From: Agrypnia vestita
Lineage: Eukaryota; Arthropoda; Insecta; Trichoptera; Phryganeidae
NCBI GenBank assembly: GCA_016648135.1
Contig: JADDOH010002552.1
Coordinates: 1-64,000, forward strand
Direction of reading: 5' to 3'
DNA length: 64,000 nt
Below the pieces are notes generated by a model. The model searched no databases. It was not told the DNA's origin and saw nothing but the letters and a program-made list of their open reading frames with translations. A program made the position numbers and the translations under genes. Below, in pieces: positions 24,605 through 36,300 of this stretch; within the stretch, counting starts at the first letter, position 1, and each line of letters opens with the position of its first letter.

Positions 24605-24749
24605 GGCCCGGTTGTTTCAAGTTCGATCAAAGTAAGCGTTCTTTTAAAGCATAGATTTTTACGTTCTCCACCAATCAGATGATCCGTTTTCGTAAAAATC
24701 TATGCTTTAATCGACCGCTTACTTTGATCGAACTTGAAACAACCGGGCC
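24605..24749. mobile_element. MITE with TAA target duplication
   Basis: The 145-bp element starts GGCCCGGTTGTTTCAAGTTC and ends in the complement. Arms of roughly 50 bases surround a short centre. TAA flanks both ends (24602-24604 and 24750-24752), which fits a PIF/Harbinger-type non-autonomous element. Confidence 0.85.
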
Positions 24750-24759
24750 TAAGTGCACA

Positions 24760-26136
24760 ATAGCGATTATTACCGGGTGAAACTAGAGGCTCCGCTTTCC
24801 GAACCCTCTCAGTTTTCGTGGCTTAGTGAAATGATATATTACAGAAGAAACCGATCTTTCCTGCGCGGGAGTTTTTATAGGCCACTAGGGATGGGACACT
24901 CCTAGTGTTGTGCAGTATTCAAAGATATATAGGGATATTTTGGTACTATAACATAAAATGATGAAATTCCTGTTGATTTAAGTAATTTAAAAACCTTATA
25001 ATTATGTTCATAAACATAAACGCTACTAAAACTACGGAAATAAAAGAATTAACTGAATTTTATCAATTTCTTGCTTCGAATATTTAATCATATTTACAAT
25101 GAAAATTGTGCAAGTGAATTATAAAATAAAATGAACATAAAAGTAGTTATGAATTTTGACTATCCGTAATAACAAGCAGTACCTACCTACACAGGTATGT
25201 GTTTTAAATTTTCCCCAAAGACATTTTATAATAGGTAGGTAAGGTGTCTACATTTTTATTAAGTTTTCTAGTAGATAAAAAAATATTTCAAAAGTTTAAA
25301 GTTTAGGTACAATAGCCGGCAAACATCTTGAACATTGGTTTCAGCCGCGCAGAAGACAAATTTTGGGTCTCAGTAAACTTTCCTCCACTACGACAAAAAT
25401 TGTTCACGATGTTTGCCGGCTACTCTAATAACTTTTTTAATACTTACCGATTAATTATATATTTTTTTAATCGAAGCATTCAACTTTACCGAGGATACTT
25501 GCCCCGAAAAGATCAAAGTTGCACCCCATATTCTGCACTTTAGCCCAAAATGTTCCGGGTGACCCGCTGAATAAACATTCCACGTTAAAAGAGATAATAT
25601 TATAAGCCTCCAACAATTTAGTGGCAGTGGCTACAGTTTCCATAATATTTTACCGTTTAATGTAAGACGGCAGCACTTGGCCTGGCCTCGAGTAATGAGC
25701 CAACATAATTCTTCTTTTATTACATTCCGGCTGCTGGGCGCGGGGCGGGCGGGGCGCGGGGATCTCCTGGGGTATTCGGCGATTTCTTTATTGAATACAT
25801 TTATAAATTACCGCTGTCCCGGATGGTAATAACATTGCCAACGCCAAAACGTTCAAATGACATGTTCAACGTTCTAGAAATGGCAAGGAGATAAATGCTC
25901 GGAGAAGTAATGTAAGTAATAGACTGAATAATAATTGAAGATCAACTTTTTTAAATTCACGTTCTGAAATCTGTTTACTTTTATTTTTTAACTAGCTGTT
26001 CCTACTTGGCGTTGCACGTGTTAAGGATTAAGTTAAAAATGAGTTTGGGGGGGGGGAAACAAAGAACCCAAAAAACTACGCTGGGATGTATGGGATGACC
26101 AGGAGAAAATGTCGTTTAGAGTCCATTCACTTTAGG
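24760..26136. other. Spacer; no supported gene
   Basis: A 71-codon frame at 25328-25543 lacks motifs. A G-rich stretch (25735-25765) and a G10 run near 26046 stand out. CTAGCTGTTCC at 25993 resembles the left border of the HSE-repeat element, but nothing else of it follows. Confidence 0.3.
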
Positions 26137-27053
26137 TAAGCCTTTTGCATTAGTGTGAGTAATACTCTCTGTAACACGTAAATTGTGAAATTGTATTCGT
26201 TTTTTAAACTAACTGCATTGGCCGCTCCAGTAACACTCTGACCGGCGAGCGGAGCGGTCGTTTCTTTGTTTAATATTTTTCGCTTAAAGATACGGTGACT
26301 ACAAAATCACGAATATTTTTAAATTAGGAAAGGAGAAATCGCTTTCAGGTCAAACAAGTGAGATAGTTTTAAATGCATATAAATATCTCGAAGAATTATA
26401 TAAAGATAAGTTATATAAAGATAAAATGGTAAAATAAACCATTAGCGAATGGAAAAATGTTTGCTGACATACAAAAGGAATTTAAACTGAGCACGCGACG
26501 AAGGATATTCAAATGGATGAAATCACAGACTTAATCAATTTAATATGAATTTAGACGAGGATTCGGATTCAATATTACTTGAGCCATGTGGCAGCGTTAG
26601 TGATGGACATTGTTGCATAGAGAATGATATATTTTGATTAATACTAATGACATATATACAATAGTGGCTACACTTACAAGTTTTAATTATACTTAAACTG
26701 AAATATTTAAAACAATCATGAAATTAAAAAAAAAACTAATTCAGAGTATTTTATTAAAAAACAAAAAGTCAATGTCTTTATTTTATTTAACAATTTTGAA
26801 ATCATACTAATTTTGAAAACGAAATTAGATCAGTTATTGGATTTTAGTCACGGTTACGAATAGATTTCTAAATAATTATTATTTGGGGATTAAAAAAATG
26901 AAATATATATTTTTTATAATACATATATGCTAATTTCAGGTTAAGAAAATAAAATACTATTTATATATTTTTTTGCGTCTATCATTTACTCAAAAAAAGA
27001 ATGTTACTAGATTTTGTAAACGGACTGTTACTCACACTATTGCAAAAGGCTTA
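26137..27053. mobile_element. Non-autonomous DNA transposon with 26-bp inverted ends
   Basis: The left end TAAGCCTTTTGCATTAGTGT and right end (complement at 27028-27053, with CAATAG for CATTAG) are near-identical inverted repeats. The interior holds scraps of coding sequence (for example a piece reading KEFKLSTRRRIFKWM) but no intact frame. The right end interrupts the LINE RT reading just after NKIGL. A third end of the same family lies at 14424-14469. Confidence 0.65.
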
Positions 27054-27373
27054 GCCCTATTTTGTTGAGCACTTTAAAAAGCTGCTTCCAGTCTACCTTG
27101 TCGAAGGCTTTTTCCAGGTCTATAAAAGCCACGTATGTGTTTTTGTTTTTCCTTATTCGTTTTTCTAGAATAAGTCTTCGACTAAGAATTGCGTCTCTTG
27201 TGCCTGTTCCTCTTCTAAAGCCAAATTGATTGTCCGAAAGTACACTTTCAATCTTCGTTTCCGCTCTTTTCATAATTATGTTTGTCAGTACCTTTGATGC
27301 ATGCAATATCAGACTTACGGTTCTGTGCTGGTCGCATTTAGTTGTGCCAGGTTTCTTTGGTAGTGTTTTTACT
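27054..27373 (-). pseudogene. RTE-like LINE reverse transcriptase fragment
   Basis: On the minus strand the reading contains PGTTKCDQHRTVSL, HASKVLTNIIMKR, DNQFGFRRGTGTRDAI and AFIDLEKAFDKVDW, which are RT fingers and motif A of a non-LTR element. The frame is cut at NKIGL by the TIR element at 26137-27053, so the FADD catalytic box is lost. With the endonuclease piece at 29471-30346 (same strand, correct order) it is probably one LINE split by the HSE-repeat element, with additional loss between. Confidence 0.8.
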
Positions 27374-27421
27374 AAGCCGGGCCAATCATAATTAATTATT
27401 TAATTATGATTGGCCCGGCTT
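27374..27421. repeat. Perfect 48-base palindrome
   Basis: A 22-base arm beginning AAGCCGGGCCAATCATAATT and its exact complement flank a 4-base loop. It sits at the junction between the LINE RT fragment and the HSE-repeat element. Confidence 0.95.
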
Positions 27422-29465
27422 CGCTCGGGACCATAATTTAGTAAGCATAGAATTGTGTTGACATCTCTTTTTTGCTAGTTTTGGCATCTGTGATTGGAAC
27501 CGTCTTCACTTTACCAAACATCAACAGATATTTTTGCCCACAATCATAACACTCTAGAGAAAACCTTTCAAAACTTTCTAGAGCATTCCGAAATTTTATA
27601 GAACTTTCTGGAATCTTCTAGAACTTTCCCTTTCCAGAACCTTCTAGAGCAAGATAATTCTTTCTGGAACCTCTAGATCCACCGCCGCACTCCCCCACTC
27701 AGTTTGAAATCTTATAGATCTTTCTGATAGCCTGTAGAACTTTCTCCTTCCTTTTAGGAGAATTTTCGAACCCTCTAGAACTTTTCGGAACCGTTTAAAC
27801 TCGTCGTCACACTCCGCAATTCAGTTTGGAACCTTATAGAACTTTTTGAAACTTTCTCCATCCAGAACCTTCTAGAGCATTCTGGAACCTTATCTTAATC
27901 TTCTGGAACATTCTAGACTCACCGACACACTCAGTTTTGAACCTTATTGAACTTTGTCTTTCCAGAACCTTCAAAAGCATGTCTTTCGAGAACCTTCATG
28001 AACATTCTGAAACCTTCTAGACCCCCAGACACACTCCACCTCACTGTTTGTAACGTTAGAGAACTTTCTTTAGAAGAATTAAGAATCTTCTAGAACGTTC
28101 TCCTTCCAGAATATTCTAGAACTTTATCAAACGTTCTGGAACTTTCTACAGTCGCCGACACACTCCGCGACTTGGTTTGGAACCTTATAGAACTTTCTGA
28201 AATCTTCTAGAACATTCTACTTTATCTAACGTTCTGGAATCATTTGGTCTCACTCACATACTCCGTACTCAGTTTACAACCTTATAGAACATTTGTGAAT
28301 ACTCTAGAACGTTGTCTTTCCAGAACTTTCTGCAGCTTTATCGAATATTCTGGAACCTTCTAGACTCACCGACACACTCCGCCACTCAGTTTGGAACCTT
28401 ATAAAACCTTCTTGAACGTTTTCCTTCCAGAACCTTCTAAAGCATTCGAGAACCATCATGAACGTTCTGGAACCTCTAGACTCACTGACACACTCCGCCA
28501 CTCAGTTTGTGATCTTATAGAACTTTCGGAAATCTTCTAGTACCTTTTCCTTCCAGAATTTTCTAAAGCTTTATCGAATGTTCTAGAACCATCTAGACTC
28601 ACCGGCATACTCCGCCACTCAATTTGGAACCTTATAGAACCTTCTTGAACTTTCTGTTTCCAGAAACTTCTAAGGCATTCGAGAATCTTCATGAATGTTT
28701 TGGAACTTTCTGGACACACTTCGCTACTCAGTTTGGAACCTTATAGTACTTTCAGTAATCTTCTAGATCATTCTCCTTTCAGAACTTTCTAGAGCTTTAC
28801 CGAACGTTCTGGAATCTTCTTAACTTACAGACACACTTCGCCATACTCTTCGGAATGTTAGAGCACTTTCAGGAAACTTCTAGAACATTCTCCATCCAGA
28901 ACATTCTTGAACTTTATCGAACGTCTGAAACCTTATAGTCACAGACACACTCCGCCGCCAGAACTTTCTAGACCTTTATTGAACGTTCTGGAACTTTTTA
29001 GCCTCATCTCGTAATTTGGAACCGCATAGAACTTTCTGGAATCTTCTAGAACACTCCCCTTCCAGAATTTTCTAGAGCTTTACCGGACATTCTGAAACGT
29101 TTTTGACTCACCGATACACTCTGCCACTTAGTTTGGAAACTTATAGAACTTTCGGGAATATTTTAGAACCTTCTCCTTCCAGAACTATTTAGAGCAGGTT
29201 TTTCCGGAACCTTCTAGACTCACCGACACAGTCGGCGCGCCTATTTTGAAACAATCTGAAGCATTTGCGCCCTTCCCAAAACACAACAACGTGATAGAAA
29301 GCACATTTTCATCACCCACTCCCACCCACGCTTAGCCACCCCCATCAAACTGGCACATTTTAGATGTAACACCAAGAGCTATCTACCACCATAACCACCA
29401 GGGGGTAGTAATATCTGGTTGTGAAGAAAACTTGGCGGATAGGGAAACACGGGTTTCTTTTTATA
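27422..29465. mobile_element. HSE-repeat element, large copy
   Basis: About 2 kb between two pieces of one LINE. Left part (27422-27540) is unique and starts CGCTCGGGACC. The middle is the satellite array described separately. The right part (29215-29460) is shared with the copy at 22178-22645: the CCGACACAGTCGG hairpin, CAATCTGAAGCATTTGC, and CTTGGCGGATAGGGAAACAC at the border. There is no open reading frame of its own; frames across the array are artefacts of the repeat. Confidence 0.6.
27540..29220. repeat. Satellite array, ~117-bp unit, HSE-like motifs
   Basis: About 14 degenerate units, marked by CACACTCCGCCACTCAGTTT recurring at roughly 115-119 bp (for example 28370, 28487, 28602, 28715). 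Each unit holds several inverted nTTCnnGAAn blocks: TTCTAGAA, TTCCAGAA and TTCTGGAA, often as GAACGTTCTGGAAC, which is three alternating pentamers in a row. That matches the consensus heat-shock element bound by HSF trimers. Functional binding is inference. Confidence 0.85.
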
Positions 29466-29470
29466 TATAT

Positions 29471-30346
29471 TTATATATATATATATGATATTGATTTAGT
29501 GAAATCCTGCAGGAACCATGTGTTGGCTATAAACAGTTTATTCTTTGTGCAAAATTCAAACAGTCGATTTCCTCTTTTATTTCTGATACCTAGACCAAAT
29601 GGGCCAACAAAATTTCCTTCTCTTCCTTCTCCAATCACTGGATTCCAATCTCCCATTACTATAACGTTTTCCTCAGCTTTTGTATCATATAAAAGTTTTT
29701 GTATGTTTTCATACACTTCTTCAATTTCTTGTTCATCGTGGCTAGAGGTTGGCATGTATACCTGTATCAATATTGTGTCCACTGGTTTGGTATCAAGTTT
29801 GACTAGAATTATTCTGCCTCCATGTTGCACATATCCCTTTACTCTCCTACCCAGTTCTTTATACAGCATTATTCCCACGCCTCCATGTCCCGGTTTGTTA
29901 TCTATTGTTCCTCCATGGATCAGTCTAAAACCTCCAGTCCACATATCACCAGGCTTAGGCCATCTCATTTCTGCGATTCCCAAGGCGTTTAGTTTCATCT
30001 TTTTCATCTCTTCTTTCAGATTGTCTATCTTACTGTTTTGTAATAAAGTTCTCACGTTCCAGGTAGCGTAACGTCCATATCTCTTTTTATTATGTGATTC
30101 TTTTGTCTCTTCTTTTCTATTCTGTGTCACTTTGGTTTCTCTCGTGACAGGATCTTGAGCAGTCCCTACCTGGAGATTCGAACGGGGGACTATTTTAACT
30201 CCGGAGTATTTTACTAAAGATCTGTCCATGCTTGTTGTTTCTTGGGTTGATGGCGCTACACGGTCCGTGAGCCATGTTTGATTACAACATATCATGCAGG
30301 TTTGGGTCGGTTTCGGAATCAGGAATGTCGGCACATATGATGTCAT
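29471..30346 (-). pseudogene. RTE-like LINE endonuclease domain, 3'-truncated
   Basis: The minus-strand frame of 291 codons has an N-terminal lead of about 90 residues, then an AP-like endonuclease: YATWNVRTLLQ, ALGIAEMRWP (catalytic Glu), GHGGVGIMLYK, QVYMPTSSHD, and VMGDWNPVIGEG (catalytic Asp/Asn). It ends at a TA-rich tract next to the HSE-repeat element, after CTKNKLFIANTWF. The family (RTE, often annotated in insects as craniofacial development protein 2-like) nicks target DNA to prime reverse transcription. The RT part lies at 27054-27373. Confidence 0.88.
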
Positions 30347-30359
30347 CTATTTAGTCTGG

Positions 30360-30829
30360 TCGAATTCTTTCGACTAACTAACATCTGCACAGCTAACTCA
30401 ATGGTATGCAATGAAAGACCGTACAACTGAATCAACTCTCAAAGGATAATGCACACAACGCTATTTAGTGGCATTACCGGAACCAGTATACAACGCCATG
30501 TTTGTCCTTGTTTTGTTTCTGTCATGCATCAGAGATGGCGTTGCATACGGATTTAATTTTTGGTGATGTTCTTACTTTTTCAATGCATGAAGAAACTTCT
30601 CAAAGCCGAAACGAACAAAAAAAAATTTCATCGAAATCAGTCAATTAGTTCTCGAGGTACCATCAAAAAAGGCATTCCATACAAAATGTATGAGAAAATC
30701 AATTTTCTACTTAATTTTTTCTTATGTTTTATTCTGTGGAGACAAATCCAACAAACCAAAGATCATAAAAATCGGTACAGCCGTTCTTGAGTGATAAATG
30801 GTGCAATTAACCCGACTTTGTTTTATATA
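30360..30829. other. Spacer without supported gene
   Basis: A 76-codon frame (30560-30790) has no motif. The stretch reading SQLVLEV-like codons near 30640-30800 resembles a decayed repeat, not a gene. Confidence 0.25.
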
Positions 30830-31349
30830 CAGGGTTATTTGTAAAACATTAATAACCTCGCAGGACTATATTCCTGCCTTGATTATGAGTCGAAAATGTT
30901 CAAGCTATTATGACCTAATATCAATAGTTCAAGAGATATGCGACATCAAAGTTTGAATTTTTTTTCAATATTTCTGACTTATTTTTTTAAAACGTTGGAC
31001 TATTGTTACAGTAACTCATGTCGATTACGAAAAATTCATTTGTTTCAATACAAGTTAAATAAAATGATAAAAACCCTGAAAAAATTCCAATTGGAATTCG
31101 AAGATTTTTATTTTTTTATTTGACTTGTATTAAAAGGAATAAATTTTTCCTATTCGATTATGTTACTGTAATGATAGTCCAACGTTTTACAAAAAATAAG
31201 TCAGAAATATTGAAAAAAAAATGCAAACTTTGATGTCGCATATCTCTTGAACTATTGATATTAGGTCATAATAGCTTGAACATTTTCGACTCATAATCAA
31301 GGCAGGAATATAGTCCTGCGAGGTTATAAATGTTTTACAAATAACTCTG
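30830..31349. mobile_element. Foldback MITE, 520 bp, TA-flanked
   Basis: The left arm starts CAGGGTTATTTGTAAAAC and the right arm is its complement (ending GTTTTACAAATAACTCTG). The arms extend about 250 bases each, so nearly the whole element is a palindrome. TA flanks both ends, as in Tc1/mariner-type MITEs. A worn copy of one arm is at 38708-38870. Confidence 0.9.
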
Positions 31350-31539
31350 TATATAGATATTATATGTATATATACATATACACGTTATAATATAATATTA
31401 TACTGTAAAAGGATCATCTTTATTTCAACTATGACTTTTGCATGACATTGCATATTCAAAGGTTTTATTCAATACAGCAGCGTATTTTTAATTATTATTT
31501 TTGTTTTCGTTATCGTTATTGAACAACTGGTTTAAACTA

Positions 31540-32799
31540 TTAGGTCCTTACATATGAAATTGGCGTTTAGTATGGGAGGGACATAAAGCCGATTTTTTTT
31601 AATTATAATATATTTATTTAATCAAAGTATGTACCATTGCTATCTATGCACTTTTGCCATCTCATAGGTAGTTCATCGATCCCTTTACTAAAAAAATCAT
31701 TCGGACGGGAATCAATAAAATCTTTGAAGGCGGTTTGGACTGCCCCATCGGAGTTGAATTTTTTCCTGTGCAAGAAGTTATCCAAATTTCGAAAAAAATG
31801 GTAATCTGTTGGGGCAAGTTCCGGAGAGTACGATGGATGTCTTAGACATTCCAATTGAAGCTCCTCTAATTTGGTAGCCGTCTGTTGTGCAGTGTGTGGT
31901 CTAGCGTTATCATGAAGCAGCAGTGGCCTAGAGCGATTAACCAACCTCGGTTGTTTAGCAGCTAGCTTTTTCCATCATAATTTGCAGTTGCTGACAATAG
32001 ACATCTGCCGTAATCGTCTGGCCAGATTTAAGAAAGCTGTAGTGAACGACACCAGCACTAGTCCACCAAACGCTCACAAGTAACTTTTTCGGAGTCAATT
32101 TTCGCTTGGGGCATGGTTTGGCTGGTTCGGCAGGGTTCAGCCATTGCGATGAGTACTTCCGATTATCGTACTTTTCATCACAGGTAATGATTCAATTTAA
32201 AATCCCTTCATTATTGTGCCGGTTGAGTAATGCAACGCAGCAGTCAACGCGCGTTTGTTGATTTGCTTCACTCAATTCGTGAGGTACCCACCTTTCCAAT
32301 TTGCTTCAAGTGGATTAAAACAGTTTTATCACTAACACCGCAGCCTGCAGCTAACTCGGATGTGGTTTGCGATGGATCCGCTTCTACAATAGCCTTCAAT
32401 TCTTCATTATCAACTTTGGTCTCCGGCCGTCCACGGGGCTTGTTCTGCAGGTCGAAATTTCCAGAACGAAAATGTTGGAACCAAAAACGCATTGTGTTTT
32501 CTTTTGCGGCACCGTCGCCATACACATCATTAATTCTTCGAGCCGTTTCTGCAGCACTGGTGCCACGGTGGAACTCGTACTCGTAAATAACGCGATATTT
32601 CAAGTTTTTCATTTTGTAAAATGAGTGACGCAAAGAAAAAAACAATTGAGGAAAAAACAAATGAATTATAATTTTCAAAACACAAATACATGAGTAAATA
32701 ACTGTATAAATTTGGATTTGGAATTCCTAACCAAAGAGAAGATATTTGAGATCAAATTTGCCAGTACGGCAAACGCCAATTTCATATGTAAGGACCTAA
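31540..32799 (-). mobile_element. mariner element, copy B (about 1.26 kb)
   Basis: The terminal repeats match copy A (TTAGGTCCTTACATATGA), and TA flanks both ends. The transposase lies on the minus strand. Copy B preserves the N-terminal half better than copy A, while A preserves the middle better. Confidence 0.93.
31618..32612 (-). pseudogene. mariner transposase, broken (copy B)
   Basis: Starting at the ATG at 32612-32610, the first 100 or so residues are intact, with the helix-turn-helix region GTSAAETARRINDVYGDG and FWFQHFRSGNFDL, then KPRGRPETKVD. A 17-bp deletion at about 32298, relative to copy A and bounded by a short GG repeat, shifts the frame after QIGKVG. A further deletion near 32170 removes bases after TTATCGTAC. 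The C-terminal 108 residues are intact with LLHDNARPHTAQQ and YSPELAPTDYHFF. The element could be mobilised only in trans. Confidence 0.9.
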
Positions 32800-32805
32800 T
32801 ATTAT

Positions 32806-33131
32806 CAAAAAGAGTCAATTAGTGAGAAGAAGTTTAATTACGTTGTGACGAACCCTCCAAACATTAATGAGTCACTAGTGGTTCAAATAGTAAGGTTTTG
32901 TCATGTCATGTTTTGTTTTTATTGACTCAGATACTCAGATTGATCTTGTATCAATTACATACAATTTCTGTATCGCATCAAGCTGAGTCTGGAATAAAAC
33001 AATAATTGGATTACATTTTGTTTCCAACATATTTCTCTCTAAAGGGACAGATTAACAAAAATGAACACTTATTTAATTTAAAAAATTATTATACACAAAA
33101 TTAAAACAAAATCACATCTTTGAAAACCTTT
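32806..33131. other. Spacer between mariner B and the oxidoreductase 3' end
   Basis: AT-rich and non-coding. Part is probably downstream flank of the minus-strand oxidoreductase transcript. Confidence 0.35.
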
Positions 33132-33137
33132 TTTATT
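33132..33137 (-). terminator. Candidate polyadenylation signal
   Basis: An AATAAA hexamer on the minus strand lies about 100 bases after the oxidoreductase stop codon. Other AATAAA-like hexamers occur nearby, so the used site is uncertain. Confidence 0.35.
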
Positions 33138-33238
33138 TTGGTAAAAATGTCTGAAAATATAAATCTTGGACACATCTATAGCTTCAAATAATGAGCATTT
33201 GCAACTTCGGTTGTAATGATAATAATGGTGGGGTTGTG

Positions 33239-33378
33239 CTACGAGTAATCTCTGCTCAACTCCTCTGGAGTCCACGGGATCTTCACTATCTGCCCGGTGC
33301 GGGCGCTCTGCTCCATGGCCGTGGCTATCTTACTCACAGCCAGGGTCTGGTAACCCTTCACCAGGGGCTGAACCTTTC
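33239..33378 (-). CDS. Oxidoreductase exon 5, terminal
   Basis: Acceptor CTCTACAG. It encodes KVQPLVKGYQTLAVSKIATA and ends RDYS then TAG. The motif of a conserved C-terminal helix with A-E-A-like residues before the end is typical of the family. Confidence 0.92.
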
Positions 33379-36300
33379 CTGTAGAGCGAAAGGAAAATTT
33401 ATTATTTTAATAGGTAGGTAAGGGGCAAAATGACCTGATTTCGTTGCTTGATGCAAAATATAGCAATCTTTTACAGAAATTAAATTAAAGAAAATATAAT
33501 ATTACTATTTTAAATGAATAACGAATAATAATAAAAAAAATACTTGATTTCATATTTTCATCCACTATTTTATGTATCATTAATCTAAATTAAAGTAACA
33601 TTAAATATATTTTATTTCAATGTAAAATGAAGATATTTTTTAATTTTACCTATCTTTATAGAACATAAAACAAAGAATTATCTATCGAAAAATTTAAACT
33701 TTAAAAAATATATAAAAATAATTATCTATTAACTCCTGTGTGTCGGTGATGTAACGTAGGTCTACCTGTCATACAAAATATGAAATATCTACCATATTTA
33801 CGAAAACTAAAATGTCACATTTTTTGTAATCATCGAATAGACATTTTCACACCAAAATTACTAAATTAAACTGTTAGGAATGTTCGGATTTTTTAATTAA
33901 AAAATATTTATTCATTACTCTCGTATTTTCGGCCAGTGTGTAAGAGAGAGCAAAATATTGTACATCGCAGTTAAATCGAGCAAGAAAGAGCACGACAATA
34001 CCATACATTTTATGTAGGACAGGGATGGCGGTTGCTTGGGTTTCGGCGAAAGCAAAAACAATAAAGAAAGAGTACGGTAGAGTCGGGTAACACGTATTAG
34101 ACAAAGACGGAGTGCGTGCAACTGAAGCGAGCTGGCTACCGCGTCGTTGTATTCAGTTGCTAATGAAACGTCAGCGGAAGCGCACGCAAATTTGATTTGC
34201 CATGATTTTATAATAATTTACTAAAATAATGCAAATATGTATGTTTACCTTACATAATTATATAAGGGACCTTTAAAAAGTCTTATCGTATATATGTATA
34301 TTTTATCACATATTAAAAATTATGCCGATTTTTAATCAGGTAACGCTGTGTTACTCCACTGTCCCCAAAGTTTTTTTTTAGCACAGTCTTTAAGGAGTTA
34401 ATAAAAAATTGTCATAGCAAATAAAAAGTGTCGTATAAAACAAAAGATTACGATCTTTTCCTTTTTTTAGCACAGTCTTTAAGGACTTAATAAAAAATTG
34501 TCATAGCAAATAAAAAGTGTCCTATAAAAAAAAAAGATTACGACCTTTTCCATGTAAACCTACTCTAAGAATCACAACATTTAAATTAATTTCAAATTTG
34601 ATTTTAAAAATTCAACTCAATAATAATTACCTTCAACAACGTTCAAAAAGTGTTCCATTTCCAAGAAATAAGCTCGCTTGAATCTAGATGCGAAGGAATA
34701 CCAAATGGGTGCTACGGTACTCCCAGTTTGTCCCAACTGAATCTCATTGCAGTGCAGAGGCCTCTCATTGTCAGCCCGGATCATTCCTCGCTGTCCAAAT
34801 ACTTCCAATCTCTGGTCATAACCGTAGTTTGAGCATCGACTGTTGTCCAGCATAGCAATGGTTCCACTCGGGAACGTGAGTATTGAGGCTACAGTATCAA
34901 AATCATTGATAGCTTTTATTTCAGGGATGTGACTGACTGCGGTTGTTTGCACCATTATTGGTAACTCGCCAACAATCCACGTGGCCATGTCAATATCGTG
35001 GACAATGCAATCGTGGAATATTCCACCTGTAAGAAAGAAAATAATTTTAAATGATAAAAATCAAATATAAGAAGTAATGAACCTTTTTTTAAATTTAACA
35101 AAATTGTTGAATGGTCTTGAGAATTAAAATTATGTTATATTAAGGGAGGGTAAGGTTTTTAATTTTTTAAATGAATGTATAACATCGCAAGAATATAGAG
35201 TCAAAATTTCAAGTCAATCGGAGCAAAATTGACGAAGATATGGACATCTGAGCGATGCTCAGACTTATTTTTTATACCTGCTCAGGTATAGAAATTCAGC
35301 TAAGGGACGCGCTTACCTGATGATTACCGGACGCGCTATTGTATTGGAAAAGTTTTGCGTAGAAAAGGACAAAAAGATGCTCTAGATCTTTTGATAATGA
35401 AAGCTCTTTGCCATATGGACCTGGCATTGACGACTATGTGTAAGTATAAAATAATTGTCAAGTTTTATTTTGAATTTTAAAGTGTGCAAAACTTTAAAGT
35501 GTTTTTCTGAAACTTGTCATTTTTGAAGTCCGTGTACGACATAATTCAAAATCTACTGGACCTATCGATTTGAAATTTTTTACAGTACTTTTTCACATAA
35601 TTCACCAGGTAACCCCGGGAACTTTTTTCTTTTTTTTTTAATAATTATTAATTTTACAGTAACAAATTGTTTTGGTTTCCATGTGCTACCTAAAATTGAA
35701 AAAAAAATCTTAACGGCGTTACCTCAAAAAACATCTCCTTTAACAAGTGCATTTTGATTTTTTTATTTCAGATGATTCTGTTGCGAGTTATGATGTACAC
35801 CGCAAATAGGGATTGCAATCCCACAAATCGGGATCACGCATTCCCGCGGGATCCCGCTGCTTTTATTAATCTGCTGGATCCCACACCTTCAAAGCGCAAT
35901 CTGCGGATCCCGCAAATTAAAAATTTAGTGCTAAAACTTTCACGTAAATGGAGAGTAGCACGAGCGCATCATTGCCGTTCAGAACAGTGCGCTGCGCCGG
36001 TGACTAGCGGACGGTTGATGGGCTGTCCTGTCAGTTGTTCATAAATGGCACATAGAAAGAGTCGTAGTTCAAGACGATGAAACATATGCAGATGACGTCT
36101 TCGAAAATACACCTATAGCTGGAATATCTGCTACTGATACAGATCCTACACTAACGCTAAAAGAAGAATTAGAAAAACAGCTTCAAAAGAAAAATAAATA
36201 TTTAAGAAAAAGCCAGACAACAAGCAAAAGGACTTTGAGCAAATTTTGAAGAAAGAAATGACGTTCTTTGAGTCCGACGGTATAAGAGGAGAGTACCTGA

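Noticed and set aside
28304..28719. Minus-strand open frames across the satellite
   Set aside because: They repeat with the 117-bp unit (a multiple of three) and carry no family motif; open frames follow from the repeat period.
27540..29220. CRISPR array
   Set aside because: The units are long, degenerate and contiguous without unique spacers, and the genome is eukaryotic.
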